DNA of 64,000 bases from Bacteroidetes bacterium UBA1941 (lineage in GTDB: Bacteria > Bacteroidota > Bacteroidia > Chitinophagales > LD1), in assembly GCA_002336805.1 (NCBI GenBank), contig DDEZ01000011.1, positions 744,001-808,000 on the forward strand, written 5' to 3'. A program made the translations under genes and the position numbers. How positions within the stretch are numbered: position 1 is the first letter of the stretch; the number at the start of each line of letters is the position of its first letter. The notes beneath the pieces were generated by a model. It saw only the letters and a program-made list of their open reading frames with translations. It was not told the origin of the DNA and made no database searches. Of this stretch, positions 41,545 through 50,212 are shown piece by piece.

Positions 41545-41861
41545 GGTGTTTAGATTTAGTGGTAAATGATACTGCAAAAATGCAGCCTATCTGCCACATC
41601 TATGCTGGCTGTATGCGACAAAGAGGAGGTGTAAAGATGCACTACCTTTATGGTCAAAGCGTTATAGGTATATTATACAAACCTAATTATCCTCCTAAGC
41701 CAGACTTCCGATTTTGAGGTGTTTTTTGACTTTGAGCAGGGGTGTGGCTGAAGTATGTTTGCTATCGCAAAGAACAATGGAGACGTATCCACCACTATGA
41801 TACAGGACTTTGTTTTTTAGTAAATGTAACGAAAGGCCCAAACCCTAAAACCAGCCAATCG
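41545..41861. other. Gene-free region upstream of an isolated terminator
   Basis: About 320 nt with no supported protein gene. A 21-codon ORF (41755-41820) starts MFAIAKNNGDV but has no recognisable family. The region ends in a strong plus-strand terminator although no plus-strand gene lies upstream, so a short RNA could be made here. Confidence 0.4.
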
Positions 41862-41888
41862 AAAGCGGCGCCCTTGTGGTGCCGCTTT
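41862..41888 (+). terminator. Isolated rho-independent terminator
   Basis: AAGCGGC / GCCGCTT stem (7 bp, loop 11 nt that can pair further as GCCC/GGT) followed by TTATATT. No annotated plus-strand gene precedes it for 800 nt. Confidence 0.7.
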
Positions 41889-41924
41889 TATATTCTGATA
41901 TAACATATTTTCGCTTTTCAAATA

Positions 41925-41932
41925 TAGATTTG
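41925..41932 (+). promoter_or_regulatory. -7 box (TAGATTTG) of the secreted-protein gene
   Basis: Matches TAnnTTTG, 37 nt before ATG 41970; the -33 element is not clear. Confidence 0.45.
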
Positions 41933-41969
41933 GCATAGTATTGACATCTCAGTGCTCAAATCATCCATC

Positions 41970-42770
41970 ATGTACAAACTCTGCGCTCTCACAGGCCTGC
42001 TGCTCGTCTATACGGCTGCCGGCTATGCTCAGTATGGCTGCAAGACCATGACCAAAGGCGATACGATCTATCAGCGCTGCTACTATACTACCGGGCAGCT
42101 CTCTACAGAGATCTGCTACCTGCGCGCCGATGAACGGTGGAAGCACCTGAAGGTATATACTAAAACCCACGAGCTGAGCTATGAAAACAGCTATGGACAG
42201 CGCTATGGATCCAGCCATGTGGACCTGCGCTACCAGGCCGATGGTGGTGTAGCCAGCGCGCACTATACCATGCAGCCGGATGGGGGTATACAGTATACGG
42301 ACGTCACTACTTATTTCAAAGCGGATGGCACTCAGGACCATGTGGAGGATAATAGCCGTGGTAATGACGGGGAGCCTCATCTCAGGCTGCTCCGGCCACA
42401 AGAGCCCAAACCGATAGCTCCCATACCACAGACCACCCCGCAACCTTCTAAACCTAATGAGTGTGCTCCGGTGCCCGGCCAGAAGAAACTATACCTGATC
42501 AACTATACCAGTGAGACGCTGCAGCTGATATATCAGTATAAAGATGGCAGATCGTCTGCCATGAGGGCGGCTGTAGAGCCGTCTGATACGACAGTAGTAG
42601 GTGTGTACTCATCCTATCGCAGCAGTAGTGATCCACTGCAGCACTATGGCATACAGGTGGCCAGCAGGCCAAAGACCGGCTATCAGTACGAGGTGAAACC
42701 TATCAATAGCGGAGATACTGCGGATCAGTATGTGATAGTGGTGTGCAGAAAAGTGAAGACTAAAAGATAA
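41970..42770 (+). CDS. Hypothetical secreted protein
   Basis: 266 aa from ATG 41970. Signal peptide YKLCALTGLLLVYTAAGYAQ (cleaved near residue 20). The first part (about 25-120) has repeating polar beta strands (YYTTGQLSTEICYL, ADGGVASAHYTM) like toxin-immunity MORN-type or antitoxin YwqK repeats but too weak to assign. A Pro-rich linker (about 140-165) precedes a C-terminal beta domain (LYLINYTSETLQLIYQY). Convergent with nusB (4 nt gap). Not a recognised family. Confidence 0.7.
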   Translation: MYKLCALTGLLLVYTAAGYAQYGCKTMTKGDTIYQRCYYTTGQLSTEICYLRADERWKHLKVYTKTHELSYENSYGQRYGSSHVDLRYQADGGVASAHYTMQPDGGIQYTDVTTYFKADGTQDHVEDNSRGNDGEPHLRLLRPQEPKPIAPIPQTTPQPSKPNECAPVPGQKKLYLINYTSETLQLIYQYKDGRSSAMRAAVEPSDTTVVGVYSSYRSSSDPLQHYGIQVASRPKTGYQYEVKPINSGDTADQYVIVVCRKVKTKR

Positions 42771-42774
42771 CAGA

Positions 42775-43722
42775 TCAGGAATCTACCAGACCACGGCCTT
42801 GCTTATTCACGAGGCCCTTCTCTATGAGCAGCAGCTTGGTCTTGTCCAGTACGCCATTTACAAAGTCCTTGCTCTTTGGCGTGCTATAGATCTTGGAGAT
42901 GTCTATGTACTCGTTGATAGAGACCTTGACAGGTACTGTAGGGAAGTACTTCAGCTCGCAGACGGCCATCTTCATCAGCACCAGATCTAGCGTAGCGATA
43001 CGGTCCATCTCCCAGTTCTTCAGGTTAGGCTCTATGTCTTTGGTCAGTTCTTCATTGTGCTTGTAGCACAGGCGTAGCAGGTCTACTCCAAACTTCTTCT
43101 CCTCCTCCCACTGGTGTATGCCTGAGATGAGCGCATTCTCATCCTCCTCGGTATATGCCTCCACATACTTCTGCATCACGTGATTGAGCAGGAGCTGGTC
43201 ATCGTCATAGTTGACATACAGGTCCTCGAGCTGTGCTTCAAACTCCTTGTTTTTGCCCAGGATCTTTTTGACCACCAGGTCCATCACCTCGCGGTCCTGC
43301 TCCAGAGTAGGGGCCTCGGTGAGGGCGATGTAGTTTTTGTAGGTGTACTTGTCATGCAGCATGTTAAACATGGCCTTGACCACCTCCTGGTCTATATTGT
43401 GCGAGATCTTGTATTGCTTCAGGTAGGACTGATACTCCTTATTATTGTGGAGGTAGGTCGCTATCTTATTTGAGGCTATGAGGGTACTGGCCTTTTCGTC
43501 GTCTTCTGTCTTGATGTATTTGGCCATCCTCTTGGCCTTGTCTACCAGTGAGTACTGGCATACTTCATACATGTAGGCCAGGTTTGTAAGGTAGAGTGAT
43601 ATGGAGCGGTCCAGGCTTTTGTGGAGCTCCGACTCCAGGGCGCCGAGCTGTACATCAGGATTGACCTCGATGCTGTATAGCACCTGCATGACTTTCGTCC
43701 TTAAACTTCTTCTGCCGAGCAT
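42775..43722 (-). CDS. nusB: Transcription antitermination factor NusB, long form
   Basis: 315 aa: the C-terminal ~140 residues carry the NusB fold (LLRLCYKHNEELTKDIEPNLKNWEMDRIATLDLVLMKMAVCEL quoted in part, then VPVKVSINEYIDISKIYSTPKSKDFVNGVLD), the RNA/NusE-binding all-alpha domain. The N-terminal ~170-residue extension, including RRSLRTKVMQVLYSIE, is typical of Bacteroidota NusB. It acts in rRNA antitermination. Start ATG 43722, 40 nt downstream of the dehydrogenase gene, so the two could be cotranscribed. Confidence 0.93.
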   Translation of the reverse strand: MLGRRSLRTKVMQVLYSIEVNPDVQLGALESELHKSLDRSISLYLTNLAYMYEVCQYSLVDKAKRMAKYIKTEDDEKASTLIASNKIATYLHNNKEYQSYLKQYKISHNIDQEVVKAMFNMLHDKYTYKNYIALTEAPTLEQDREVMDLVVKKILGKNKEFEAQLEDLYVNYDDDQLLLNHVMQKYVEAYTEEDENALISGIHQWEEEKKFGVDLLRLCYKHNEELTKDIEPNLKNWEMDRIATLDLVLMKMAVCELKYFPTVPVKVSINEYIDISKIYSTPKSKDFVNGVLDKTKLLLIEKGLVNKQGRGLVDS

Positions 43723-43762
43723 TATTACTTTATACTATCTCTTTGATACCAATGAACGTGTG

Positions 43763-44842
43763 TTATTTCTTTGCGGCATTGATCCGCTCTTTAGCTATAC
43801 GGATCGCAGCCTCCTGGGTTGGGACTTTGTCAGCCTTTGCCCGCGCAAATATCTGCAAAGTTTTGTCATATATAGCATCAATATACACTTGAGTCTCTTT
43901 TTCCGTCAGGTTTTGCACCTCGCGGTAGCAGTTGATCACGCCACCGGCATTGATCAGGAAGTCAGGTGCATATAGGATGCCACGGTCCAGCAGCATATGT
44001 CCGTGTATGTTTTCATCTGCCAGCTGGTTATTGGCAGCGCCTGCTATCACCGCACACCTGAGGCGGCGGATGGTGTCCGTATTCACCGTGGCACCCAGGG
44101 CGCAAGGGGCGTAGATATCTACATCCAGGTCATATATCTCGTCTGTACCTACCACCGTGGCGCCACTCTCAGCAGCTACGCGCTTCAGGTTTTCCTGATT
44201 GATGTCTGTGATATAGACCTTGGCGCCGGCTTTGGTCAGGTGCTGCACCAGATAGCCACCCACGTGGCCGATACCCTGTACCGCTACTTTTTTGCCGGAG
44301 AGGTCCTCTGTACCAAAGGCTTCCCTGGCACTGGCCCTGAGCCCGAGGAATACGCCATAAGCCGTAAATGGCGATGGGTCTCCTGTACCACCCGCCTCCA
44401 GCGGTTTGCCGGCTACATGGCGGGTCTTCTGCATGATATAGGCTATCTCCTGTGTAGATGTGCCTACATCCTCGGCAGTGATATATTTGCCTCCCAGTGT
44501 ATGTACGGTCTCGCCAAATTTCTTCCAGAATTTCTCCGTGCGCTGCTCCTTATTGGGGCTGATGATCACGGCTTTGCCACCACCGAGGTTGATACCGCTG
44601 ATGGCAGATTTGAAGGTCATGCCGCGCGAGAGGCGCAGTACATCCCAGAGTGCGTCAGATTCGTTTCGATAATTCCAGATACGGCAGCCACCCAGAGATG
44701 GGCCTAGTGTGGTATCATGTACGCCTATGAAACCCTTGAGGCCGGTTTCTTTATCATAAAAGGAAAGGAGGTTTTCATGCTCCATCTCCTGCATCAGGCT
44801 CAATACGTTAGATTCAGCTTTTACGTCAGTAGCAGTACTCAT
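43763..44842 (-). CDS. Leucine/Glu/Phe/Val dehydrogenase
   Basis: 359-aa amino-acid dehydrogenase. Seen: GPSLGGCRIW (residues about 47-56), catalytic Lys in NLGGGKAVI, GKYITAEDVGT, NAD loop VQGIGHVGGYL, and APDFLINAGGVIN. The length and motifs fit leucine/valine dehydrogenases, which deaminate branched-chain amino acids to 2-keto acids with NAD+; exact substrate preference is inferred. Located upstream of nusB on the same strand. Confidence 0.92.
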   Translation of the reverse strand: MSTATDVKAESNVLSLMQEMEHENLLSFYDKETGLKGFIGVHDTTLGPSLGGCRIWNYRNESDALWDVLRLSRGMTFKSAISGINLGGGKAVIISPNKEQRTEKFWKKFGETVHTLGGKYITAEDVGTSTQEIAYIMQKTRHVAGKPLEAGGTGDPSPFTAYGVFLGLRASAREAFGTEDLSGKKVAVQGIGHVGGYLVQHLTKAGAKVYITDINQENLKRVAAESGATVVGTDEIYDLDVDIYAPCALGATVNTDTIRRLRCAVIAGAANNQLADENIHGHMLLDRGILYAPDFLINAGGVINCYREVQNLTEKETQVYIDAIYDKTLQIFARAKADKVPTQEAAIRIAKERINAAKK

Positions 44843-44934
44843 AGCTGTATTTTAGATCGTGATCATAGGTACAAGACGGGTCAAACCTAAATGAAATAAA
44901 TGGAATGGGCAAAGTGAGGGTGAGATGCTGGTTT

Positions 44935-45020
44935 CTTGATACCGGATACTGGATACAGGAGACTAGATGCAAGATACTAGATGCTACGTAGCGGATGCTA
45001 GATATTGGATGCTATCCGTG
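44935..45020. repeat. Degenerate GGATACTAGATGC-type array (left of four-helix gene)
   Basis: Tandem-like words GATACCGGATACTGG, GATACAGG, CTAGATGCAAGATACTAG and ATGCTAGATATTGG. Its inverse is found at 45536-45606; CCGGATACTGGAT (44942-44954) is an exact inverted match to 45582-45594. Confidence 0.75.
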
Positions 45021-45034
45021 ATCAAAGCATATGG

Positions 45035-45409
45035 TCATTTGGGGCTTTTATGATTTGTTTCCACGGCCTGAATGAAACTATTGATCTTACGGCCTAGTAT
45101 CTGTATCTTTTCTGAGAGGGTATCATATTTGTTCTTATCCGTCAGCGAGCCGGTCTCAAATAGGGTATCGAGATGATCAGTGGTTTCATCGCAAGAGGCC
45201 TGGGCATAGATCAGAAACTTGATATAGTCTGCTTTATAATATCTTCTCCCATAACCTTCTACCAGCGCAGACCGAACTCCCTTGGATGACCTACGTATTT
45301 GCGACCCGCTCTCATACATTTCAAACTTTGGTAACGCCAGTGACATAGCATGTATTTCTATACTCAACTCACGGGCACGCTGCCATATTTCAAGATTCTT
45401 ATAACTCAT
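45035..45409 (-). CDS. Four-helix bundle protein (S23/IVP family)
   Basis: 124-aa all-helical protein of the family first seen in 23S rRNA intervening sequences (S23/IVP) and related to Avd proteins of diversity-generating retroelements. Diagnostics: YKNLEIWQRARELSIEIH at the N-terminus, FEMYESGSQIRRSSKGVRSALVEGYGRR (core QIRRS...NIAEG-type block) and CDETTDHLDTLFETG. Members form pentamers or bind nucleic acid; the role is unclear. It is bounded on both sides by inverted arrays of a short degenerate repeat, unlike its neighbours, which suggests cassette-like transfer. Confidence 0.88.
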   Translation of the reverse strand: MSYKNLEIWQRARELSIEIHAMSLALPKFEMYESGSQIRRSSKGVRSALVEGYGRRYYKADYIKFLIYAQASCDETTDHLDTLFETGSLTDKNKYDTLSEKIQILGRKINSFIQAVETNHKSPK

Positions 45410-45535
45410 ATTTTAAAGGTACAGCTTTAGCGAATACTTTCACTTATCTATCGAAAGAGCATTCTAATATAATTGATCCACTGTCAGCTATCTCTGGTGG
45501 TCTGGTATTAATATCTGCACTCAATATCCCGCATC

Positions 45536-45606
45536 TATTATCTAGTGTATTGTACCTAGTCTCCAGCATCCAGTATCTAACATCCAGTATCCGGCATCTA
45601 GTATCC
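45536..45606. repeat. Degenerate array, inverted relative to 44935-45020
   Basis: CTAGTCTCCAGCATCCAG, TATCTAACATCCAG, TATCCGGCATCTAG and TATCCC words; the reverse complement of the left array family. Confidence 0.75.
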
Positions 45607-45621
45607 CGCCCCCAGAATCAC

Positions 45622-45629
45622 TATATTTG
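45622..45629 (+). promoter_or_regulatory. -7 box (TATATTTG) directly before the ABC transporter gene
   Basis: Exact TAnnTTTG ending 8 nt before ATG 45638, implying a leaderless or nearly leaderless mRNA. No clear -33 box; the position is occupied by the repeat array. Confidence 0.4.
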
Positions 45630-45637
45630 CCCCGCAA

Positions 45638-47425
45638 ATGAAATCACTCCTTAGCCTCGGCAAATACTTCGCCATGCACAGATGGCGTGTCTTATCTGGG
45701 TTTCTTTTTATCCTGCTGGCCAATCTCTTTAAGACGTATAACCCGACCGTGGTGCGCAATGCGGTGAATAGCGTAACAGAGAAGCTATGCAATGTGGGCA
45801 CTGCCGTGAATGGCAAAGAGTACCTGCTGGGCCAGCTGGCCATCGTGCTGTTTGTATTCCTGGGTACCTACGTGTTGGTAGCGCTGCTAGAGGGGGCGTT
45901 TACCTTTCTGATGCGGCAGACCATCATAGTAGTATCGCGCCTCATAGAGTACGATATCAAAAATGATATGTACGATCACTACCAGCGGCTCGACCTGGCC
46001 TTTTACAGAAAGAATAATACGGGTGACCTGATGAACCGGATCACAGAGGATGTGAGCCGCGTACGGATGTTTGTCGGGCCATCACTGATGTACACGGGCA
46101 ACCTCGTCTGCATGTTTGTGCTCTGCACGGCTGCCATGATCCATGTGAACTGGAAACTGGCCCTGTTTACACTGATACCGATGCCATTTCTCTCGCTGCT
46201 GATCTATATGCTCAATAACAAGATCAACAGGAGCAGTGAGGAACTGCAGGCGAAGCTCTCTGATATCACGACCAACGCGCAGGAGAGCTACTCCGGCATC
46301 CGTGTGATACAGGCCTACGTGCAGGAGAAGGCCATGCTGGGATTTTTTGGCAAGGAGAGCGATGAGTACAAAGACCTGTCTATGAAACTGGCAAAGGTCG
46401 AGTCTATTTATTTCCCACTGATCACTCTGCTGGTGGGCTGTAGTATCTCCATCATAGTATATGTGGGAGGTATCTATGTAGGTGATGGCAAGATCACGCT
46501 GGGCAATATAGCCGAGTTTATCATGTACCTGAATATGCTGACCTTCCCGGTCAGTGCGCTGGGCTGGGCGGTGTCGCTCACACAGCGGGCGGCGGTATCT
46601 ATGGATCGGATAGATCGCTTCATGAGTGTACAGCCCACCGTACTGAATGACGGCGGACGGCTGGAGGACCTGAAAGGAACTATTGAATTCCGCCATGTGG
46701 ACTTCATCTATCCCGATACTGGTATCCATGCGCTAAAGGATGTCAGCTTCGCCATACCGCAGGGGCAGCGCTGGGCCATAGTGGGCCGGACGGGCTCGGG
46801 CAAGTCTACCCTCGCAGACCTGACCGTGCGTATGTACGATGCGACCAAAGGAGAGGTGCTGATAGATGGCATCAACATACGTGAGTGGAACACCGGCCAC
46901 CTGCGCCATCAGATGGGCCTCGTACCACAGGATGTATTTCTCTTCTCTGAGTCTATCAAGGATAATATCAACTTTGGTACTGAGAACTCCAGCATGGAGC
47001 GCGCAGCCCGCTATGCAGAGTATGCCTCCATACATGAGGAGATCAAACAGTTTCCACAGGGGTATGATACAGTGGTGGGTGAGCGCGGTGTGACACTCTC
47101 CGGCGGGCAGAAGCAACGCATCTCCATAGCACGCGCACTGGCCAAAGATCCCTCTATCCTCATACTGGATGACTGCCTCTCTGCTGTAGATGCCTCTACT
47201 GAGAAACGCATAGAGGCCAACCTGGATCGGGTACTGGCCGGCAAGACATGCATGATCATCACGCATCGTATTTTTTCATTGATGCATTTCGATAGGATAC
47301 TGGTGCTGGACGAGGGCCGCATAGCAGAGGCCGGCACGCACAGAGAGCTGCTGGCGCAGCGCGGTATCTATGCAGAGCTGTATGAAAAGCAGGCTGCAAC
47401 CGAATCTACATCCACCACGTCTTAG
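45638..47425 (+). CDS. ABC exporter, MsbA-like (fused membrane and ATPase domains)
   Basis: 595 aa. N-terminal six-TM ABC membrane domain (about residues 18-320) and C-terminal ATPase: Walker A GRTGSGKST (about 388-396), Q-loop LVPQDVF, signature LSGGQ (in VTLSGGQKQRIS), Walker B ILILDDCLS, and H-loop ITHR. This subfamily exports lipids (lipid A) or drugs; the sequence does not decide. It acts as a homodimer in the inner membrane. Transcribed alone; the next gene has its own -7 box. Confidence 0.92.
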   Translation: MKSLLSLGKYFAMHRWRVLSGFLFILLANLFKTYNPTVVRNAVNSVTEKLCNVGTAVNGKEYLLGQLAIVLFVFLGTYVLVALLEGAFTFLMRQTIIVVSRLIEYDIKNDMYDHYQRLDLAFYRKNNTGDLMNRITEDVSRVRMFVGPSLMYTGNLVCMFVLCTAAMIHVNWKLALFTLIPMPFLSLLIYMLNNKINRSSEELQAKLSDITTNAQESYSGIRVIQAYVQEKAMLGFFGKESDEYKDLSMKLAKVESIYFPLITLLVGCSISIIVYVGGIYVGDGKITLGNIAEFIMYLNMLTFPVSALGWAVSLTQRAAVSMDRIDRFMSVQPTVLNDGGRLEDLKGTIEFRHVDFIYPDTGIHALKDVSFAIPQGQRWAIVGRTGSGKSTLADLTVRMYDATKGEVLIDGINIREWNTGHLRHQMGLVPQDVFLFSESIKDNINFGTENSSMERAARYAEYASIHEEIKQFPQGYDTVVGERGVTLSGGQKQRISIARALAKDPSILILDDCLSAVDASTEKRIEANLDRVLAGKTCMIITHRIFSLMHFDRILVLDEGRIAEAGTHRELLAQRGIYAELYEKQAATESTSTTS

Positions 47426-47530
47426 AGCCTGATGCCTGAGCAGATACGCCCCCAGCGAAAGTGTATATCATTCTGATTTCTGGGGAGAAGTTTTCACAGT
47501 GGGTATTAGGACCATTCGAAAACAATCGTA

Positions 47531-47538
47531 TAAATTTG
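47531..47538 (+). promoter_or_regulatory. -7 box (TAAATTTG) of the PUR protein gene
   Basis: Exact TAnnTTTG, 38 nt before the GTG start at 47577. Confidence 0.45.
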
Positions 47539-47576
47539 TCAGAGTCGGTTAATTTCTAAAACAACAAAAATCTACG

Positions 47577-48074
47577 GTGGAAAATAACGGGGGTAAGTAC
47601 AGCGGTTACTTCAGCAAGAAACTAAGAGCAGGAAAAAGAAGGACTTATTTTTTTGATGTGCGAAGCACCAAGCAGGGTGACTTCTTCCTCACTATCACCG
47701 AGAGCAAAAAGAAATTTGACGGCGACGGCTACGAGAGCCACAAGATATTCCTCTACAAAGAAGACTTCAAGAAATTCGTAGAAGCGCTGAATGAGACACT
47801 GGATCATGTCAAGACAGAGCTGATGCCTGACTATGACTATGATGCAGACCGCACTGTACGCACTGATGATGAGGACCACGGCGGCTCCCGCGAGGGACAG
47901 GCCCCGCGCGTATCAAATGATAACCACACCCGCCGCCGCAATATAGACGACTATCCGGAGCCAAAAGAAGGAGAGGAGGATACTACGCTCCGTCCGGACC
48001 CTGCCAGCGGCGAGCAGAATATAGACCACAAGTCATCATCCGGCATAGGTGATGATGAGGAGATAGCCTGGTAA
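47577..48074 (+). CDS. PUR family DNA/RNA-binding protein (DUF3276)
   Basis: 165 aa. The first ~80 residues form a PUR repeat (YSGYFSKKLRAGKRRTYFFDVRSTKQGDFFLTITESKK, core parts quoted), known from Borrelia EbfC/PurA-type and Bacteroidota proteins to bind single-stranded nucleic acid. The C-terminal half is acidic and disordered (DDEDHGGS, EEDTTLRPDP). Start GTG 47577. Nearly universal in Bacteroidota, which supports the phylum call. Confidence 0.9.
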   Translation: MENNGGKYSGYFSKKLRAGKRRTYFFDVRSTKQGDFFLTITESKKKFDGDGYESHKIFLYKEDFKKFVEALNETLDHVKTELMPDYDYDADRTVRTDDEDHGGSREGQAPRVSNDNHTRRRNIDDYPEPKEGEEDTTLRPDPASGEQNIDHKSSSGIGDDEEIAW

Positions 48075-48087
48075 GAATCCACCGTAT

Positions 48088-48294
48088 ATGGAGCCGCTGA
48101 TGTCCCGCACTACGGAGTGCCCGCGCTGTCATACCCCATTCACCTGCCGTGCAGGCGATATCCAAAACTGTGAGTGCAATACTGTGACACTGACCGATGC
48201 CGGGCGCAGGTATATAGCTGCACGCTATAGCGATTGCCTATGTGCGCGCTGCATGAAGGAGCTACAGGCGGAGTGCGCTGCGCAGCAGCAGTAG
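48088..48294 (+). CDS. Cysteine-rich CWC family protein
   Basis: 68-aa zinc-ribbon-like protein: CPRCHTPFTC (residues about 11-20), NCECNTVTLT, then a C-terminal CLCARCMKEL. The Cys pairs fit a small metal-binding knuckle; function unknown. ATG 48100 (MSRTTECPRC) is an equally good start. It follows the PUR gene by 13 nt and is probably cotranscribed. Confidence 0.8.
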   Translation: MEPLMSRTTECPRCHTPFTCRAGDIQNCECNTVTLTDAGRRYIAARYSDCLCARCMKELQAECAAQQQ

Positions 48295-48295
48295 G

Positions 48296-49189
48296 TCACT
48301 TAGCCTCCAGGATCTTCTTCTTCTGCACGTCAAATTCTTCCTTGGTGATCACACCATCATCCAGTAGCTTCTTCCATTTCATCAGCTCGTCTGCACCGGA
48401 GAGAGTGGTGACTATCACGGGTGGCGTATTGGCGGCTGGTGTAGTCGTTTTAGTGGCCTGAGTGGCTGTAGGAGCTGCTTTGGTCTCTGTGGGAGCAGTG
48501 GATGGTGTCGTAGCTGCTACAGGCTTGCTGGCAGCAGGCTGTGCGGCCGGAGCTTTGACGGCTTCTTCTTTTGCTTTCTTTTTGCGCTGCAGCTCCTCTA
48601 TGATAGACTCACCCTCTTTGTAGTCATTGTTGTCATCAGCCTGTGCTGCGCTATTGGGTTTGATAGCGGTGACTACAGGCGGGGTACCCAGATATACACA
48701 GGAGGCACGCAGGCGCGACTTCTCCGTTTCTCCCTCGCGGTAGGTGTGCTCATAGTAGTTTTCGGCCATGAGGTGCGCCTTGCTGTATTTGATACCTGCA
48801 GCTGCTATGTCTTTAGCCTGCTGTGCAGTGATGGTGTAGGACATGGCGTATGCGCTGAACACCTGTGCGCTGGTCACATAGGCTATAGGAGATGACTCCT
48901 CTAAAGAGGCGGCTATGATCACTTTACCATTGGCCAGCTTGAGGTCCAGCGTGGTGCCGGCTGGCAGTATATTGCGCTGGTCGCCGGCCATACATACCAG
49001 CGCATCCAGGCGGTAGTCATCACCCACACGTGTGAAGCCTATCTCAAAAAAGTAATTGATCTTGAGGCGTGCGCCAAGTGTCCTTTTGCCGGTGATGGGG
49101 TCTGTTTTGTCAGTAGAGTATTTGCAGCTCTGTGCCTGAATAGTGGTAGCCACGATCAGCAGCAATGCGATGCTGAGCACTTTTTTCAT
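48296..49189 (-). CDS. Secreted protein with C-terminal SHOCT domain
   Basis: 297 aa. Signal peptide KKVLSIALLLIVATTIQAQ (about residues 2-20). The central region is a beta-rich module that I do not recognise, then an Ala/Thr/Pro-rich linker (about 215-265). The last ~30 residues (LMKWKKLLDDGVITKEEFDVQKKKIL) are a SHOCT motif, a short oligomerisation helix pair at protein C-termini. Convergent with the CWC gene with 1 nt between the stops. Confidence 0.8.
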   Translation of the reverse strand: MKKVLSIALLLIVATTIQAQSCKYSTDKTDPITGKRTLGARLKINYFFEIGFTRVGDDYRLDALVCMAGDQRNILPAGTTLDLKLANGKVIIAASLEESSPIAYVTSAQVFSAYAMSYTITAQQAKDIAAAGIKYSKAHLMAENYYEHTYREGETEKSRLRASCVYLGTPPVVTAIKPNSAAQADDNNDYKEGESIIEELQRKKKAKEEAVKAPAAQPAASKPVAATTPSTAPTETKAAPTATQATKTTTPAANTPPVIVTTLSGADELMKWKKLLDDGVITKEEFDVQKKKILEAK

Positions 49190-49476
49190 AAATGATGGAT
49201 TGATGCCGCAAGGTAATATTTCCCAGCTTATGGTGCCTCAGCCCTGTATGCGGCGGAAACGAATGCGGCTTTATAGCTCCATTCCAATATCTGCCCTGTT
49301 TATACATTTACTGTTATCTTCTTCATAAGCAGATTTATTGTCATCTTATTGTCATAAAAGAGAAATCGATGCATGGCTGGCAATAGCCTATATATATTAG
49401 ATATCGTATTAATTGCAGGGTATTAAAGCAAAGGAACTGAAAGTGATAACTCTGCCTGCATAAGATCGCGAGACCA
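49190..49476. other. Intergenic region between divergent genes
   Basis: 287 nt containing the control regions of the SHOCT protein (minus) and SGNH-like protein (plus). AT-rich near 49310-49420. No clear TAnnTTTG box, hairpin or ORF was found. Confidence 0.4.
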
Positions 49477-50202
49477 ATGAAAATAGTAGCCACAGGAGGA
49501 TGTATCAACCGGCAGGAGGGGTTGCCCTTTGAAGAGCATTACCATTACCTGCTGCGTGATAAGGTATATCAGTGCACAGGTACCAGTCCCGATATCAGGC
49601 TGCTGACTTATTACAATTACTTTCAGGTGTCGTCATATATAGCTGAAGCTCTCCATGACAGGCCTGATGTCTTAGTTTTTTTTCTCCGGCCCTTTCCGCT
49701 TCATCCACTCTTCAAACCAGTCATTCGCTATCAAGGTAAAAGTGCCGTGACACAGACGATCCTGCATCCTGTATTCAGGAGGTCTAATCTGGCACTGCAG
49801 TCTGATACAATGGTGCTGCATGCCACTGCACCGCAGCAGGCAGGCAGGCTGGGGCACCGCATCCTGGCCCATGCCAATATAGCTGCAGGAAAGATACTCA
49901 GGCTGGATCGCTGGGCGCTGCACTATATAGTGACCGAGATAGGTCGTATACATGAGATCTGCCAGCGCTCCGGTACACGCCTCATACTGACAGGGCCACC
50001 GGGCTATCCGGCATACGCTCCGCTGGATCAGTTTTGCGCGCGGCTCAGTGAGGAGGTGGGGCAGATGTCAAAGCTCCGTGGCATCAGCCATGTAGATATG
50101 CAGGAGCCAGGGCGATGGCTGGGACCAGATGGAGTACACCTCTCCAGGGCAGGGCATGGTTTGCTGGCCGATGCGCTGGCTAGCTTGCTCTTGCCAGTAT
50201 AA
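49477..50202 (+). CDS. SGNH/GDSL-like hydrolase family protein
   Basis: 241 aa. The C-terminal DGVHLSRAGHGLLADAL block carries the SGNH Asp-x2-His dyad; residues DVLVFFLRPFP and LILTGPPGYPAY fit the beta strands holding blocks II-III. The N-terminal strand reads MKIVATGGCINRQEG, where the GDS nucleophile motif would lie, so the Ser is not evident and catalysis may be lost or placed differently. No signal peptide. A role in trimming O-acyl groups is common for the family, but is not supported here beyond fold. Confidence 0.6.
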   Translation: MKIVATGGCINRQEGLPFEEHYHYLLRDKVYQCTGTSPDIRLLTYYNYFQVSSYIAEALHDRPDVLVFFLRPFPLHPLFKPVIRYQGKSAVTQTILHPVFRRSNLALQSDTMVLHATAPQQAGRLGHRILAHANIAAGKILRLDRWALHYIVTEIGRIHEICQRSGTRLILTGPPGYPAYAPLDQFCARLSEEVGQMSKLRGISHVDMQEPGRWLGPDGVHLSRAGHGLLADALASLLLPV

Positions 50203-50212
50203 GATCGTGTTA

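Noticed and set aside
44935..45606. Diversity-generating retroelement
   Set aside because: The four-helix protein resembles Avd, but there is no reverse transcriptase, template repeat or variable repeat nearby.
49477..50202. Confident GDSL esterase call
   Set aside because: The nucleophile Ser motif is not visible at the N-terminus; only the fold-level and Asp-His block support the family.
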